A stretch of DNA of 64,000 nt, from positions 72,761,821 through 72,825,820 of the forward strand of contig JAHLJT010008756.1 in NCBI GenBank assembly GCA_031308135.1. The letters run 5' to 3'. The stretch comes from Acheta domesticus. Its lineage: Eukaryota > Arthropoda > Insecta > Orthoptera > Gryllidae. The notes below the pieces were generated by a model. The model was not told where the DNA came from. It made no database searches and saw only the letters and a program-made list of their open reading frames with translations. A program made the translations under genes and the position numbers. Below, piece after piece: positions 1 to 11,629 of this stretch. Numbering within the stretch: the first letter of the stretch is position 1; each line of letters begins with the position of its first letter.

Positions 1-1030
1 AATCCGCTACTGATCGAAGGGATAAGAACAACAAATAAGTTTGATGAAAGAAAACGTTTAAGAGCACCCAATGGAACGCATCGAAAACTAACCCGGCTAC
101 GGTATGAGTTTAAAAGTTAAGTAAAAAGAATAAGAATTCTTAACAGAATCGAGGCAAGGAGGCAAAAGATGGTCATTTATTGATAATAACTTAAAGCGTG
201 ATTTATTTCTATTTTGAGGAATATTACGATCAGGATTAAAATCAAGATCAGAATCAGATTATTTCCGGTATTTATACAAACCTAATATAAGTGAAAAGGA
301 ATATCCGATTTCTGTTTCCTCATTTTCAAAAATTACAAAAACATCAAACAAATATTTGAACGCTACAAAAATCTTCCTCCCTACTAGATGGTGTTGAGAG
401 CTATGAAAATCAACATTTATTTATATTCCTGTTTTCTCACGACAAGACACTTTTGGTGAGTGTGCTGACTCACAGCACGTCCTTGCTTTGCCGATCTCCG
501 TCGCTCTTCGGAGAATTTTGACAAGATGGGCAGTACGAGAATGAATGATCGGTCCTAAGGAAAGGACTGAGGACGGGGTAAGGAAGGAAGAATCGCGAAC
601 GGACTGCGGTTTGTATTCTAGGATGCTGCTTAGGCATATTGTGGCGTACTGGACATGAAAAGCACAGACGACAGATTCTGAATAGTATGTACAGTATATT
701 TACAATAATAAATTACAAGATAATGTTACAAAATTGAAAACCTTAGGCAACCTTTCTATTCTCTAAGCCGCGAAACCCCGCGACCGTCCCTAGGCTGAGC
801 CCAGTGCCTCTGCTCGAGAGCATGAGAAGCTGCGCGAAGTGCGAGCTGTCGGACATAAAGTCCCAGTAACTAGATGTTACATGGCCGGATGCCAAAACGT
901 GCAAGGTTGCACGGAGATACCTCCCGTCTTTCGACTCACTAGCGTATCCCCCGAGCGCATGTCGGCGCCGCAATAAATACCCCACGGCTCGTCCCCCACT
1001 CTACCAGCGGCGGGCGTCATTCGGCTCGCA
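1..1030. other. Unassigned sequence, no gene recognised
   Basis: AT-rich for the first 700 bases, becoming moderately GC-rich from about 745. An open minus-strand frame of 80 codons (743-985) has no family resemblance, and I do not call it. No TIR, LTR, tRNA box or splice-bounded exon was found. Confidence 0.5.
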
Positions 1031-1240
1031 AGCCAGCCCTCAGCAGAGAGCAGCCGTCATCAATGGACTCGCACTCAGGCACGCCCAGTTGTCCTGGTTA
1101 TTTTGAGGCTGGGATTTCCTGCCCGGCGCGCGCCGGCGAGGCGCCGCCGCATTCCACCCCCATCCCCCATCCGGCTTAAGGCCGGGCTTTCCAGCGAAAC
1201 GGCACGTGCGCCACCTCGCGACGCTACAATATCTGCCCCC
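1031..1240. other. GC/CpG-rich island 1
   Basis: A short block with many CG dinucleotides (NotI/BssHII-like GCGCGC runs near 1125-1150) in AT-rich surroundings. No exon or transcript structure can be defined. It could be an orphan CpG island or distal promoter; methylation or chromatin data would decide. Confidence 0.5.
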
Positions 1241-1795
1241 GTTCCGTCACTTTAATTAATAATATCGCTGGTGAGGTTGGTTGGCACTTTCTAATAATTT
1301 GAGAAAAGGTGTGGTCAGGTGTCATGGTTTTATTCTAAAGATCATAGATTAAGATTCTATTGACAATTTATCCTTTCATTTGAATTCCTCCTAGCCCCGA
1401 AGTTTCAATTTTTCTCTGTCATGTTCACGCATTCCTCGAAACCACTGCTAATAATTCATGTTTTAAGCGTACTTATTATTACACGTTCTAGATGCAATTT
1501 TCTGTTCTTCTGGCACCGAAGACTTTTTTTCTGAACATGAATTTAAAATTAGAAACCGCTTCCATGTAAGCACGCCGTAATAAGCAATTTCCAGTTCCAA
1601 TACTAGCCATAATATAACTCACAAAATTACTTCGTGACAAAAATTTTAAAAATACTTGTCTTCAAAATTATCGCCGTATTTAAACGCGAGCTTTAATGTC
1701 TCCTCCCGTTCACCGTCTTCAGAAAAGAACAACATCGCCGTTCCTGTGTCATTAAACAACTGAAGGCCCTTTTTACCATTTCAGATTCGTTACAT
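1241..1795. other. Unassigned AT-rich sequence
   Basis: I see no gene, simple repeat or transposon end here. It may include 5' portions of the decayed retrotransposon that becomes recognisable at about 1796, but nothing translates convincingly. Confidence 0.4.
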
Positions 1796-2296
1796 GGCTT
1801 TGTCGTTGGCACATTAAAATCAACGAACTAAAATTTAAACATATGACCTTGGCTCTTGGAAAAGACGACTGTCCAGCAATAACAATAAACAGATCCCTCA
1901 AAGTAATGAAGTTAAATACTGGGCTAAAGGTGTTCATTTGGATAGAAGATTAACATGGAAAGTCCATATAAAAAAGAGCAGAAAAGAACTAGGATTAAAA
2001 ACTAAAAACCACCGATGGCTAATCGATAAACACTCCCATCATTGTCAAACTAAATACTTATGTGTAAAAGCCTACAACCCACATGGACCTACGGCATTCA
2101 ACTTTCAGTCTCAGCCAGCGTCATCAACATCGAAATTCTTGAGCGATTCGAGTCAAAATATCTTCGATCAGTAACAAACGCATCCTGGTATATCAGCAAT
2201 GAAGTACTCCATGACAATCTTAAAATCAAGACCATCAAAAAAGAAGTATCACCCGATAGTCAGAAATGTCACACAAGAGTGGAAACACATTGAAAT
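1796..2296 (+). pseudogene. Decayed jockey-type reverse transcriptase C-terminal fragment
   Basis: Conceptual translation starting at 1807 gives WHIKIN then a lysine-rich stretch, then at about 1938 DRRLTWKVHI, and after a frameshift near 2085 TWTYGIQL and ASWYISNEVLH. These are hallmarks of the region just C-terminal to the polymerase core in jockey-clade ORF2 proteins (the YLGxxLDxxLTWxxHI and NAPWxxxNxxxH blocks). At least one frameshift and stops break it, and the endonuclease and catalytic FADD box are missing, so it is a 5'-truncated dead copy. The wording differs enough from the intact element at 23-27 kb that it is a separate subfamily. The 3' limit is uncertain and could run to about 2480. 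Confidence 0.8.
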
Positions 2297-3335
2297 CTAT
2301 TGGACAATAGTGAAAAAAATAAGAAGACTACAGCACCATAAAACGCTGGATATAACGTATCGATTTGTTTAAATAGAAATGCTACTGTTGAGTAACATTT
2401 CCACTCATGTAAATATTACTATTAAACCATTTGCCTACTATTTCTGTAGAAATAAATTGCAAATAAACAGAATTCATAAAAAATAGTTACATGACATTCT
2501 GAAGGTGGAACTATTACTATTATTTCATTTTTGTAATTGTTTTTTTACAGATTTTTATCCATAACTAAACACAGTTGATTAGTTTTAATTGGTTTTCTTT
2601 AAACATTGGCGCCTTCATTTCTGGTATTTACACATTCGCCTCATAACATTCCTTCACTAATATTGATATATTCTGATACGATGTACGATCACACCCGTAT
2701 TACTGTAAGAAGAGAAAATCTTTCATTTGTTTGGGAATAATTACTTCATTACTTTTTGTACCGACACCAAAACAAAGAAACGAACATATAATTTCTAATT
2801 AATTTATTCAGCACGCTGAACGTGAATCCGTCGGTTTACCTAAAAAATTACAATGAATAAATTCATTAATATTTTATACTTTAATATACTGTAGGAGTTC
2901 TGGGATATACTACATAATGAATTAAATATAGTTATATATGAATAAAAACTCATCAACTTATCATCTACACGTATTTGAATGATAATTTATATTTAGTAGC
3001 GTATTTCATTGTTCGCGTTACATTTCAACAATCTTATATAGTGAAACAATTGACAAACAATTCATTGGATGTAACTATATTGAACGCTTGGCTGAGTATT
3101 ATTTTGGTTTGAAACTCTTCACGTATCAAATTGACCCTGCTTGTAGACCAATTCTAAAACATGAGAGTACACATAGGTTGTTAAAATGAACCCATGAAGT
3201 TGTGATGTTGTCCATTGTTGTTGTTCCTTTACTGTTTGGTTAATTGTTGCTCATCGTGTTTTCACCTAAGTTTAATTTCCATGATTAGCGCGCGCACAGT
3301 ATTTGCAAGGGAATCAAATACATTTTGTGCCCTAA
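2297..3335. other. Unassigned AT-rich sequence
   Basis: Very AT-rich. The first 180 bases may be the 3' UTR of the jockey fragment. Otherwise nothing recognisable. Confidence 0.4.
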
Positions 3336-3337
3336 TA

Positions 3338-3526
3338 CTTCGGTTTTTCTTTCTTGGCGCGTGGAGGTGTGTCATCAAAATGGAACCTCACGGTATTTCC
3401 GCCACTGTATCGAGCAGTGCTGGCGATCATGCGACTTCTAGCGGCACAACCGAGAACGACTGGCTATACCGTGAGATATTCCATTTTGATGACACACCCC
3501 CACGCGCCTAGAAAGAAAAACCGAAG
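3338..3526. mobile_element. Fold-back MITE, about 189 bp
   Basis: Two arms of about 60 bp are near-perfect inverted repeats: CTTCGGTTTTTCTTTC at the left end, its complement at the right end, with GGCGCGTGG and TGTGTCATCAAAATGGAA also matched in inverted order. The spacer is about 70 bp. TA dinucleotides at 3336-3337 and 3527-3528 fit a TA target duplication, as in Tc1/mariner-type elements. It has no coding capacity. The open frames across it arise from the palindrome. Confidence 0.75.
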
Positions 3527-3639
3527 TATCGTGTAAATACACGTTGCCAGTATTTTACTCTCGTGCAAAGGGAGTGTTTCTTCGCACAGTCTCTTCCTCC
3601 TTTTATCTTCCCCTTAACTAATTTTAGAAAGCGGTGTGT

Positions 3640-3850
3640 GGAGCGTTTTATCATATTCCCGAAATACGCTTCCCGGCGCAGCGGGCTCCCCGGCGCTTCT
3701 GTTATCGCCCATTAGCAGGGAAGTACTCTCATTAGCCTCAGCGGCAGCCATTCAGATACCCCAGGGAAGGAAGGACTTCTGGAGAGCGTGAAGTAGTCTC
3801 CTTGTGTTCCGGAATAGCAGGACCCCGTCCCCTCCCTCCTTCATTTGCAA
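3640..3850. promoter_or_regulatory. Possible conserved non-coding element
   Basis: Moderate-GC unique sequence with two CATTAG homeodomain-like words (about 3709 and 3730) and TTATCGCCC, in an AT-rich setting. There is no frame worth calling. Regulatory nature is inference only. Confidence 0.2.
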
Positions 3851-4037
3851 TACGCGTTGCCAGTTCCACTACTGGAAAAGTGTTCTGGCCTGTAATGAGT
3901 AAATGAATAGATTTTCTTCTCGTTGCATGAAGCTAGTTAAAAATATAAACAAGACTAGTAGTCATTTGCACATTACAAAGACGTTTAAATTGAAGTGTTA
4001 TCTTTGCTGTGGCGGAGAAAGGCTTCTTTATTTCTTT

Positions 4038-4040
4038 TAA

Positions 4041-4094
<54 letters not shown>
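4038..4094. repeat. (ATT)n microsatellite
   Basis: About 18 uninterrupted ATT units. It could be a microsatellite seeded from a retroposon tail, but no SINE body is recognisable beside it. Confidence 0.95.
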
Positions 4095-5875
4095 GAACCA
4101 AAATATTGCAGTGATTCCACTCTAGATAGCCGAGAGAAAAATTAACTAGTTGGAATGTGTATAAAACACCTCTTGTTGCTTTATTAAGTAATTAGGGATG
4201 AATAAATATATAATTCATAATAAATATAAAATTGAAATATGGTTTTATTTGATATTTTTATGAATTTCAAATTGTATTTTGAATTTCTCATGTGGAATTT
4301 TTAGCAACTAAAATTGACGTTTTACAAGAGCGAACACTGATCTATCACTTTATACACAGTGCAATAGACCTTAATCATTAAAAGTAAACCTGTCTAGGAA
4401 CTCGAGGTCACGTTTATTTCACAATCGTTTGCGTTGTAGTCATTGAATGATCACTTTAATATCTCACTGCTGTAAACATAATGATTGCGATATTATCTAA
4501 GATCTGGAAGATGTACTTGGTGAGATATACAGATAAGAACAAAATAATTTAAGGCAAAATATCAAGTTACCGAAGATTTTTTCTCAAGTTATTCTTTGGT
4601 AAAAATTCGAAATCTCAAATAAGGTTCGATTTTCCGAACTTTCCGAACTTTATTTCAGTTTTTTCTCTTCATGGGAGATATGAGTGTGATCGTCTGCCAG
4701 TATGAGTTCGACATTGAATTGTGATGGTGATTCGGTGCTGAATCTTCAAATGAAAAGACATCTTGTGAGAGAAGAACATGATTAAGAGGTCTGTTACAGC
4801 CTGAGACATATCATTGGTCATATTCACTCTAAAGCATTGCCATTCTAACAGTCATTAAATCCACTCTATAAACTGATCTCGTATGAAAGAAGGATACTCT
4901 TTCTCTACTCATGAAAGGAAAAAAAAATTGCTCGGAGCAAGTCAATTTTTTATTTGGAAAATGACAATTTGTAATTCGAATATGAGTGAGATCTGCTCAG
5001 AGATGTGCAGAATCTGCAATTAAATGCGAATGAGAAGGACAGAAAGCGGCAGAGACAGTCAGGCACAGGGTGAGGGAGGGAGGGAGGATAGGGAGAGACT
5101 GAGAGGGTGATGGAAAGGGAAAAAGGGAGATGAAGGGCTGAACAACGTCTGCCGGGTTTTGCTACTATTCTCTACATTCAAGACGAATATTTTTTAAAAC
5201 AAATATTCATGACATGAATTAAGGATCTAATATTGAGGAAGAGAGTGCATTAAGAAAGACATTTATAGCTTCAACATTAAATAGTGAACAGGTTAAGAAA
5301 TTGAATTTTTGCTATATTCAAACTTCCCGATCTTTTAATGAAAGTAGAATTTTAGGATAAAGCAAATAACGTATATTAAAACAAATTACGTCTTATTCTT
5401 AAGTAAACACAAACTAAAAAAAACTCATTTTCAAATTCAGTAGGTAGCGACATCACTAAGATCTGCGGTGGTGTAATGTCGGTAAAAATGCTGTATACAT
5501 TTTAGGAGCTAATGCTTTTCGCAAACGAACAGCCAAACGGATTGCCGAATACTGCTTATTCCATACCAAGAAACCACAAATTGTAGAGAGTGTCTACATT
5601 ACGTATTCGAGAAAGTAATTTTCTACATACAGTATGAGGTAAAAAATCGGTATCAGGGTCACGAAAAGCGAGGTTTTTCTGTCGAGAAATTAATTTTTTT
5701 TCTTGCATTTTTACAAAACTTTCTCTATACTATGTAATGGTATATGAGAAAGTAAAAACTATATATTACAAAACAGTGTATTTTACATTACATCTCTAAG
5801 GAGTTTCCATGCCAATATGTCGGTGTGAAAAGATAAAGAAGACCTGCATTCCTAATAATCCGGGATGTCGTTGAC
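4095..5875. other. Unassigned AT-rich sequence
   Basis: No gene found. A purine-rich (GA/GGGA) block lies at about 5030-5145. At 5591-5622 and 5727-5758 there are two occurrences of a small motif ending GAGAAAGTAA that recurs at 19869 and 62844. Confidence 0.4.
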
Positions 5876-5879
5876 CCCC

Positions 5880-6290
5880 TTCAGCTCTATCGCTGGCATC
5901 CCGATCGCTCGCGACGCGTCGCGGCAAGTGCGTGGAACGCGGACAGCGGGCGCTGGTGTGAAAGGCGTCGGGGTGGGGCGGGGCGCGGGGCCCGTCCGGG
6001 ACGGGCCATAAAGCGTCTGGGAGGCGTGGGCGCGCGCGCGGCCAGAGGGGGCGGGGCAGGGCGGGACGGGGAGGGCCGGGCAGAGCAGGTAGCGGACGCA
6101 CCTGCCGCCGCCGCCGCCGCCCCGCCACGCGCCGACCGCGCCGCTCCCATCCGCCCTCCGACACCGCCGCGCGGCGAACGCGGGATTCATAAACGCTCCA
6201 ATGGACGACCCCCTTCCCCTTCACCCTCCCGCATCACACCCGTCGCCAGCCCCTACGCCTTCACCGGTGGGCCCGCGGCCAAGGCGCCAA
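5880..6290. other. GC/CpG-rich island 2
   Basis: Dense CG dinucleotides, G-runs and a (CCG)n patch near 6103-6125. Both strands are open in several frames (up to 190 codons), as expected when stop codons are scarce. Their translations are Ala/Arg/Pro-rich and unconvincing. A T/C-rich tract follows at 6295-6430. Could be an orphan CpG island. Confidence 0.6.
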
Positions 6291-6493
6291 TATTCTCAGC
6301 GGACGCTCTTCTTTTATTTTTCTACTCTTTTTTTTTTACCGCATCTCTTTGCTTCTTTTCACTCTATCGCTACGGAGTAGAAACGAAGAATCGTTCTCAC
6401 CGTTTCTTTTCTTGCTTTCCTTTCTTACTATACTTCGGCATGTTAAATTTATTATCTGATCATATTTTATACAGCCAAGGCTTCATAATACAC

Positions 6494-6495
<2 letters not shown>

Positions 6496-6547
<52 letters not shown>
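6496..6547. repeat. (TAA)n microsatellite
   Basis: About 17 uninterrupted ATA/TAA units. Confidence 0.95.
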
Positions 6548-6550
<3 letters not shown>

Positions 6551-7620
6551 GTATGTATTTATCACTACCATCAGCGTACGTATACTTGGCCCCCCTGAAC
6601 TTTTTCTTTCCTCTCACATCTATAGAAATTGAGACGATTTTGTATTAGAAACACGCAGCGTTATTTGCTCCGACCGGAAATCGAACGCGGGGCCACCTCT
6701 AGCACACTGTCGAGGAGTCACCCAAAGGATACATGGTAGAGATACGTCTCTGCGAAGGTACATAAAAATTTGTTGAAAATTGATCTTCAATTTGGTCTTA
6801 AATCTAATCCGAAGGAGCTGGCATTTACAGCAAACGTAACTAATGACATACTGCAACAACAATGACGTAAAATCATTCTTTCACTTTATTTTACACACTG
6901 CCACTGTGTCACACACACACACACACACACACAAACGAACTTTAACACAGTACTCTCATTCGTATTTTAAAATGTTTTACATATCACAAAAATAAAAATT
7001 AAGTTGGATTTGGATCTTTAGAATATTCATTTATATTTGTGTGTACCACAAACGAAACGTATCTATTTTTATTTTATAAACACACGAAGAAGTGCGAAAT
7101 GGTAAATCTGGGGGACATATCGAATTTCTTGTTTGTCCATTAGAAATAAGATTGTAAAATAATTGCATCTCTAGCAACCACCAGGTGAGTTTTCTTCCGT
7201 AGTTTGTAAATAAGTGATTTATGGGAACAAGTGTTGTGCTCTTAGAACATAACCGGTCAAGAATGTTTATGCGAATGGCATTCTTGATAACCATTGAATG
7301 AAATGTGAATCAAGATCTGGTATCTGATAAAATGCGTGAGAACAAGTATTTCTCTGTCCGTACGCTGTGAATCATTCGCACGGTAACAGATGCCGCATGT
7401 CGATAACGTATGCATTTGTTATTCAAATGCGTACTGAGAAATTACGACCTGCATCTAATGAAAGTTTATGGAGTCAAATACTTATATGGATCTCCGCAGT
7501 TAGCACGCTTCCACCCCTTCGCTTCGCAGTTTGTCGCCACTTCCTGCGCACACCCATCTATGTTTGACATGGGTCGGGATTTGTCTGCTAGACCTACTTC
7601 TTCCCCGGCCTTAAATCTCA
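6548..7620. other. Unassigned sequence with a (CA)n run
   Basis: Contains (CA)n at 6909-6933. Otherwise AT-rich with no supported gene or transposon end. Confidence 0.45.
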
Positions 7621-7975
7621 TTTCCTCTTCTTTATTATTTACTGAATTCTCTTTTTATCTGTGTATTTTTATTGTACCAATTTAATGTTATCTAATATTT
7701 CATGTTTCATCATTTTACATCTTGGTTACGGTTATTCCCTTTCATTTTTCAAGAATACCCATGCTCGTATCAAATTCTATTGTGCACTGTTTTTTCTTGT
7801 TTCTTTTATTTTCGAAAGTTTTTTCTGCTTTCTCGCTCTCTCTTTCTTATCACTTTTTAGTTTACAATCGAACATTTTTCTCTTATCTATTCTTGTTATT
7901 TTTATCTTTCTTCTTCTGTCCTTTCCGTTCGTTTTGTCAGTTTTTTCATATTTTCTTTGCAGTTTCGTTTAGGCC
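7620..7975. other. T-rich strand-skewed tract
   Basis: The plus strand is strongly T-rich with frequent TTC and TTTT runs, giving long hydrophobic open frames (Phe/Leu/Ser) that I regard as compositional artefacts. A second, similar tract lies at 11630-12290. Confidence 0.5.
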
Positions 7976-8174
7976 TGCGATACCTTTTGGGTATGTACGT
8001 GTTGCGAAAGATAAACAACATCATAAAGTTACAGCGTTTGACACAATCAATGTGATCAATTCACCAGCCACAAATTGCGAATGGATTTTCTTCCTAAAAG
8101 TGTATGTCCTCCGAATAAAAACACGTTTGTGCCGAGGGATTTATTTATTTATTTTTTATCGCCGCTTGAAATTT

Positions 8175-8360
8175 TTTGGACGGTCAGGTGGGCGGGTCAC
8201 CGTGTGTGCCGACCTTCGCCCCGTCGCGTCGTGTGGCGACCCGCCGCCTCCCCTTCCTCTCCTCCCCCCTCCCCCTCCATGGTGCTCGAGCAGAGAAGGC
8301 TGGGCGCGTGGGAAGCGGGCAATGGAGGCGAGCAGTGGGCCAGATGGGTGAAGATGTGTC
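8175..8360. other. GC-rich island 3
   Basis: A short GC- and CCTCC-rich block with no exon signals. Overlapping open frames on both strands are compositional. Confidence 0.45.
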
Positions 8361-8756
8361 ATGAACTGAAAATTTCGTCACTGCAATAAATGTGGAGAAA
8401 CAAGTGAAGAATAAATAATTCTTTTCTGTTCTGATTTACATAAGTTATATTCCTTTAATATATTGAAAGCTGATCAAATTCAACAGTAACTATATTATAT
8501 TATAGATTACAGTTATTATATTATATTTAGCAATTATATTTTCTGTTGGTTTTGGTCGATTTTTAATGCATTAATTCATTTCTGTGAAAATCTATTATGT
8601 AAAAAAGATGTGTGTATGCATGTTCAAAAAAATTGAATCATTTGATAAATTTGCTTCCAATTTTTACCAAATTTATGTCCGAGAATAATCTTTGATGGAG
8701 GGGGAGACGGTTGTGATTAAAAATGTTGTTCCAAAATATATTTTTTGTAAAATTTA

Positions 8757-9050
8757 GTGTATTGCATGCAAATGCATTCCGGAAAAGTTATTGCCGGGCG
8801 AACGGAGCTGTGCCAGGACGGAGCCACGTATTCAGATAGGATGAGAATAAAACCTCCGGGGTGGCTCATTCCTAGCGTGCTCGCTTTCTGTGCGCAAGGG
8901 TCCGTGTTCCCGCTGAGAGAAAGAGGAATTTGCAGCTTCAGCAAACTTGACGTAGTTGCTGGGGCAGTAGGGAAGCTGCTGGAGATAGTGGTGCTGACTA
9001 ATGGCATTGCACCAGATTTACACACTTTCTTTCGGCGATTTTCGGAGCTT
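8757..9050. promoter_or_regulatory. Unique block with POU octamer, possible conserved element
   Basis: Non-repetitive, moderate-GC sequence bounded by AT-rich DNA. It contains ATGCAAAT (8767-8774), a perfect POU octamer, in a GCATGCAAATGCATTCCGG setting. It is open on both strands (98 and about 102 codons) but neither translation resembles a known domain. It may be an enhancer or, less likely, an unrecognised exon. Confidence 0.25.
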
Positions 9051-9394
9051 TAGCGAACGTGCGCATGTGCGTTCGGGTATGAGGGAACGTTACGTGATAT
9101 CCTTAAACTCTGTTGACCATGAGACTAATGATTTTTTACGGTCGTAAGGAACATCGTTTGGATGAGATTTAGTATTTGCGACATTGCGTTTTGCATTGTG
9201 ACAAAATAAGCATTTCAAGCGTTGAACAAGGAAATTGTTGAGGAGTTGTGAGGAATTTGAACTACGAAACGAGTGAAGAGAAAAATAAATCTTCATCATG
9301 CAGACGTTTTAGAATTTTCTGGCCTTACGTCCAAGGTTTGTCATGTGACTGTTAGTGCATAACGTCACTACCGTACGTGCACCTTAGATTTTGT

Positions 9395-9925
9395 GCTTAA
9401 AATATCTTATTCTCACAGCCGATTGGTGCTTCGGAACATTCTCGCTAGGCGAAAAGTGGAGGATTTTCGACACTCGCTTCAAAACTAAATCAAATTCAGC
9501 CGCTGTCTGTAGGAGAATTATAGCGGCCGGCTGCTCTGATAGATAGTTTTCTGTGATTTCTACTATCAATACCAGGTGAATTCCGGAACAGTACGTAACA
9601 AACAGGCCATGAACCGCGCGTGATCTTTTCTTCCAATACCTCGTCCTATCCTCTCCTTTTACACACACACACACTTACATGCACTACTCTAATATATATG
9701 CCGAGATACCAGTCGGGAGCTTACAGCTTTTCCCGGCTGTGGCGGTGATTCGATTTTGGAGATACCTGGAATGGGATTCTCCCGCAAGCCAACGTGTACG
9801 TCGACGCCGGATCTCATCATCCAGGGAGGGTGCAACACCACCTCCTCTAGGTTCAAACAGTCACAACACTAACCGGACCATTGACCATAGCTATTGTGCC
9901 TGGAAACAGTATTCAATCACTGGTT
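9395..9925 (+). mobile_element. Family A SINE, copy A1
   Basis: Carries the family A landmarks in order: a degenerate tRNA-like head, AATTCAGCCGCTGTCTG, GGCCGGCTGCTCTGAT, TAGTTTTCTGTGATTTCT, a short (CA)n, CGGGAGCTTACAGCTTTTCC, CGCCGGATCTCATCATCCAG, and a 3' end with TAGCTATTGTGCCTGGAA. Near full length. Within the 3' stem region the outer stem keeps CCTGG/CCAGG where other copies have GCTGG/CCAGC. No protein is encoded. Confidence 0.8.
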
Positions 9926-11049
9926 GAAGAAAGCAACAGCAGCCTACCTCAAAATGGCCGCTAGGTAGAGGGCGGTCGTACGAAGTGAAAATATAGAACT
10001 TGATACGAGTGTAACAACTCATAGGAGAACGAACAATTAAGTCATGTAATGGATTGCTATGAAGCCAAGTTTTGAGAGATGATGGCTGGAGTTCATAAGA
10101 AATGGACGCTTGAAAGAAGTTCCAGATATTTGAAGTGATATTTATGTTTAAATACCCAACTAGGAGGCGTCTTCAATAGTTTAGAAGATTGGCAAAACCT
10201 TGGGGAAGGTATTTGATGTTATTAATCAGTAGTTCAAGAATACAGAAAAAGATATCCGCGAAAGCGGACCAGGTAACAGTTTGCCGATTGATTAGTAATT
10301 CAGAACTTTCGAACAATATATTTTCTTTCGGTTAGAACTTAAAGTGTGCTTCTTTGAAATTACCCCAAGAGTGAGGGGAACAGACAGCGACGTAGCGTAA
10401 GTGCAAAGCAGCAACAACAGCTGCAATTATTAGAAATACCCACGCTTCGGGCGCCTACGGGAGCATACGCTGTTGCGGGACGGAAGTTCACTAGACACGT
10501 AAGAGGTGGAAACAGGCTGAAACACCACTTTTATGAATGGCGCCGATTCGATGAATGACGACGACGATCGCTTGATTGTATTTTTCTACTCCCATTGTAT
10601 AATGCTGTTATTTGATGGCTGCCAACAGTTGCAAAATGATCTTCATTTCGATAGTTTTCATTATGTCACAGGTTCTTGACCAATCACAGAGAAGTTTACA
10701 ACACCGAGTATTGACACTTACGTTCTAGTAAATGTTTCGATCGATTGTGTACATTAAATTACATTTGATATTATATTATGCTCAATAGTTTTAATTTCGT
10801 ATTTTTCGTGGATTTAAAATAAGTTATTTAATGTAAGTTATTTCGTTATTTAAAATAAAGTGGATCGTAATTTCATTTTGATCCTATTTGACTAGCCAGT
10901 ACTCCCTAGCAGGCGGACAGGTAACCACAGCCACCTGCGGGAGCATGCGAGGGTAGATTTAGGTAGGTGTCCGCTAGGTGGCCTTGGCTGAATCAACTGC
11001 CACGAAACTATTCATCGTAAAAGTTTAACTTATTAAAGCCGTAGAAAAA
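9926..11049. other. Unassigned sequence
   Basis: No gene or transposon called. Similar short words containing CGGGAGCAT occur near 10456 and 10937, and a weak inverted match (GGCGGACA / TGTCCGC) lies around 10910-10985. Confidence 0.4.
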
Positions 11050-11181
11050 GTACCGTATGAAACTCGATGTAAAGGGTATTGATACAGTCGTGTGAAGTTT
11101 ACGATACTCGTTCCTCGCCCGTATCGTAATATCACACTCGTGTATTAATACCCATCATTACATCATCGTTTTATTATGTAC
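11050..11181. mobile_element. Imperfect fold-back element, about 132 bp
   Basis: The arms GGGTATTGATACA...GTGTGA...TTACGATAC and their inverted partner are separated by about 13 bases (TCGTTCCTCGCCC). The outer sequence extends the pairing to GTAC at both ends. Typical of a small non-autonomous fold-back MITE; no clear target duplication. Confidence 0.6.
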
Positions 11182-11199
11182 TATTTTGGCCTGCGTGTT

Positions 11200-11530
11200 A
11201 CCACGGCGTGCCGCACTGTCCATGGGGAGGCGTGGCGGGCGGCGGGCGGCGGGCGCTGCCGGCCAGCCGCAAAAGGAGCGTGCCTTAACGGGTCCCGCTA
11301 ATTCCTCGCGTGCTGGCCGTCGCGCCGGGGCCGAGCCACCCGCCCGCGCGCCGCCGCCGTAAAGACGCGCGGCGCATGCTAAGCGCGGGGGCGCCCTCTA
11401 ATGAAGAGCTTTGCTTTTATTTCGAGCTTTTAGGTCGCTCGCGCGCGGCGCCGCGCCGGTCGCCTTTATTTGCGAGTGGCGTGGCGCGGGCCATGAGGCC
11501 GCCTGCGCCTCCCCTCCGCGTTTAACTCGG
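11200..11530. other. GC/CpG-rich island 4
   Basis: Strong CpG island with (GGCGGGC)n-like runs (11235-11255) and CCTCTAATGAAGAGC at 11396-11410, a TAAT-containing dyad. Overlapping frames on both strands are composition-driven. No TATA box or splice-bounded exon. Confidence 0.6.
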
Positions 11531-11629
11531 TGCCGTGCGGTGGGAGACGCTCCCTTGTGCCGTGTACTCGGCTGTAATTTGTTCATTCCCGGCGCGAGTT
11601 CACGATGTTGCTGCTCGTGTAATTGCAAA

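Noticed and set aside
6026..6598. 190-codon plus frame
   Set aside because: Joins a GC island, a T-rich tract and the (TAA)n microsatellite (poly-Ile), which cannot be a single real protein.
7661..8351. Hydrophobic frames resembling membrane proteins
   Set aside because: Phe/Leu/Ser content follows directly from the T-rich strand. No conserved pattern.
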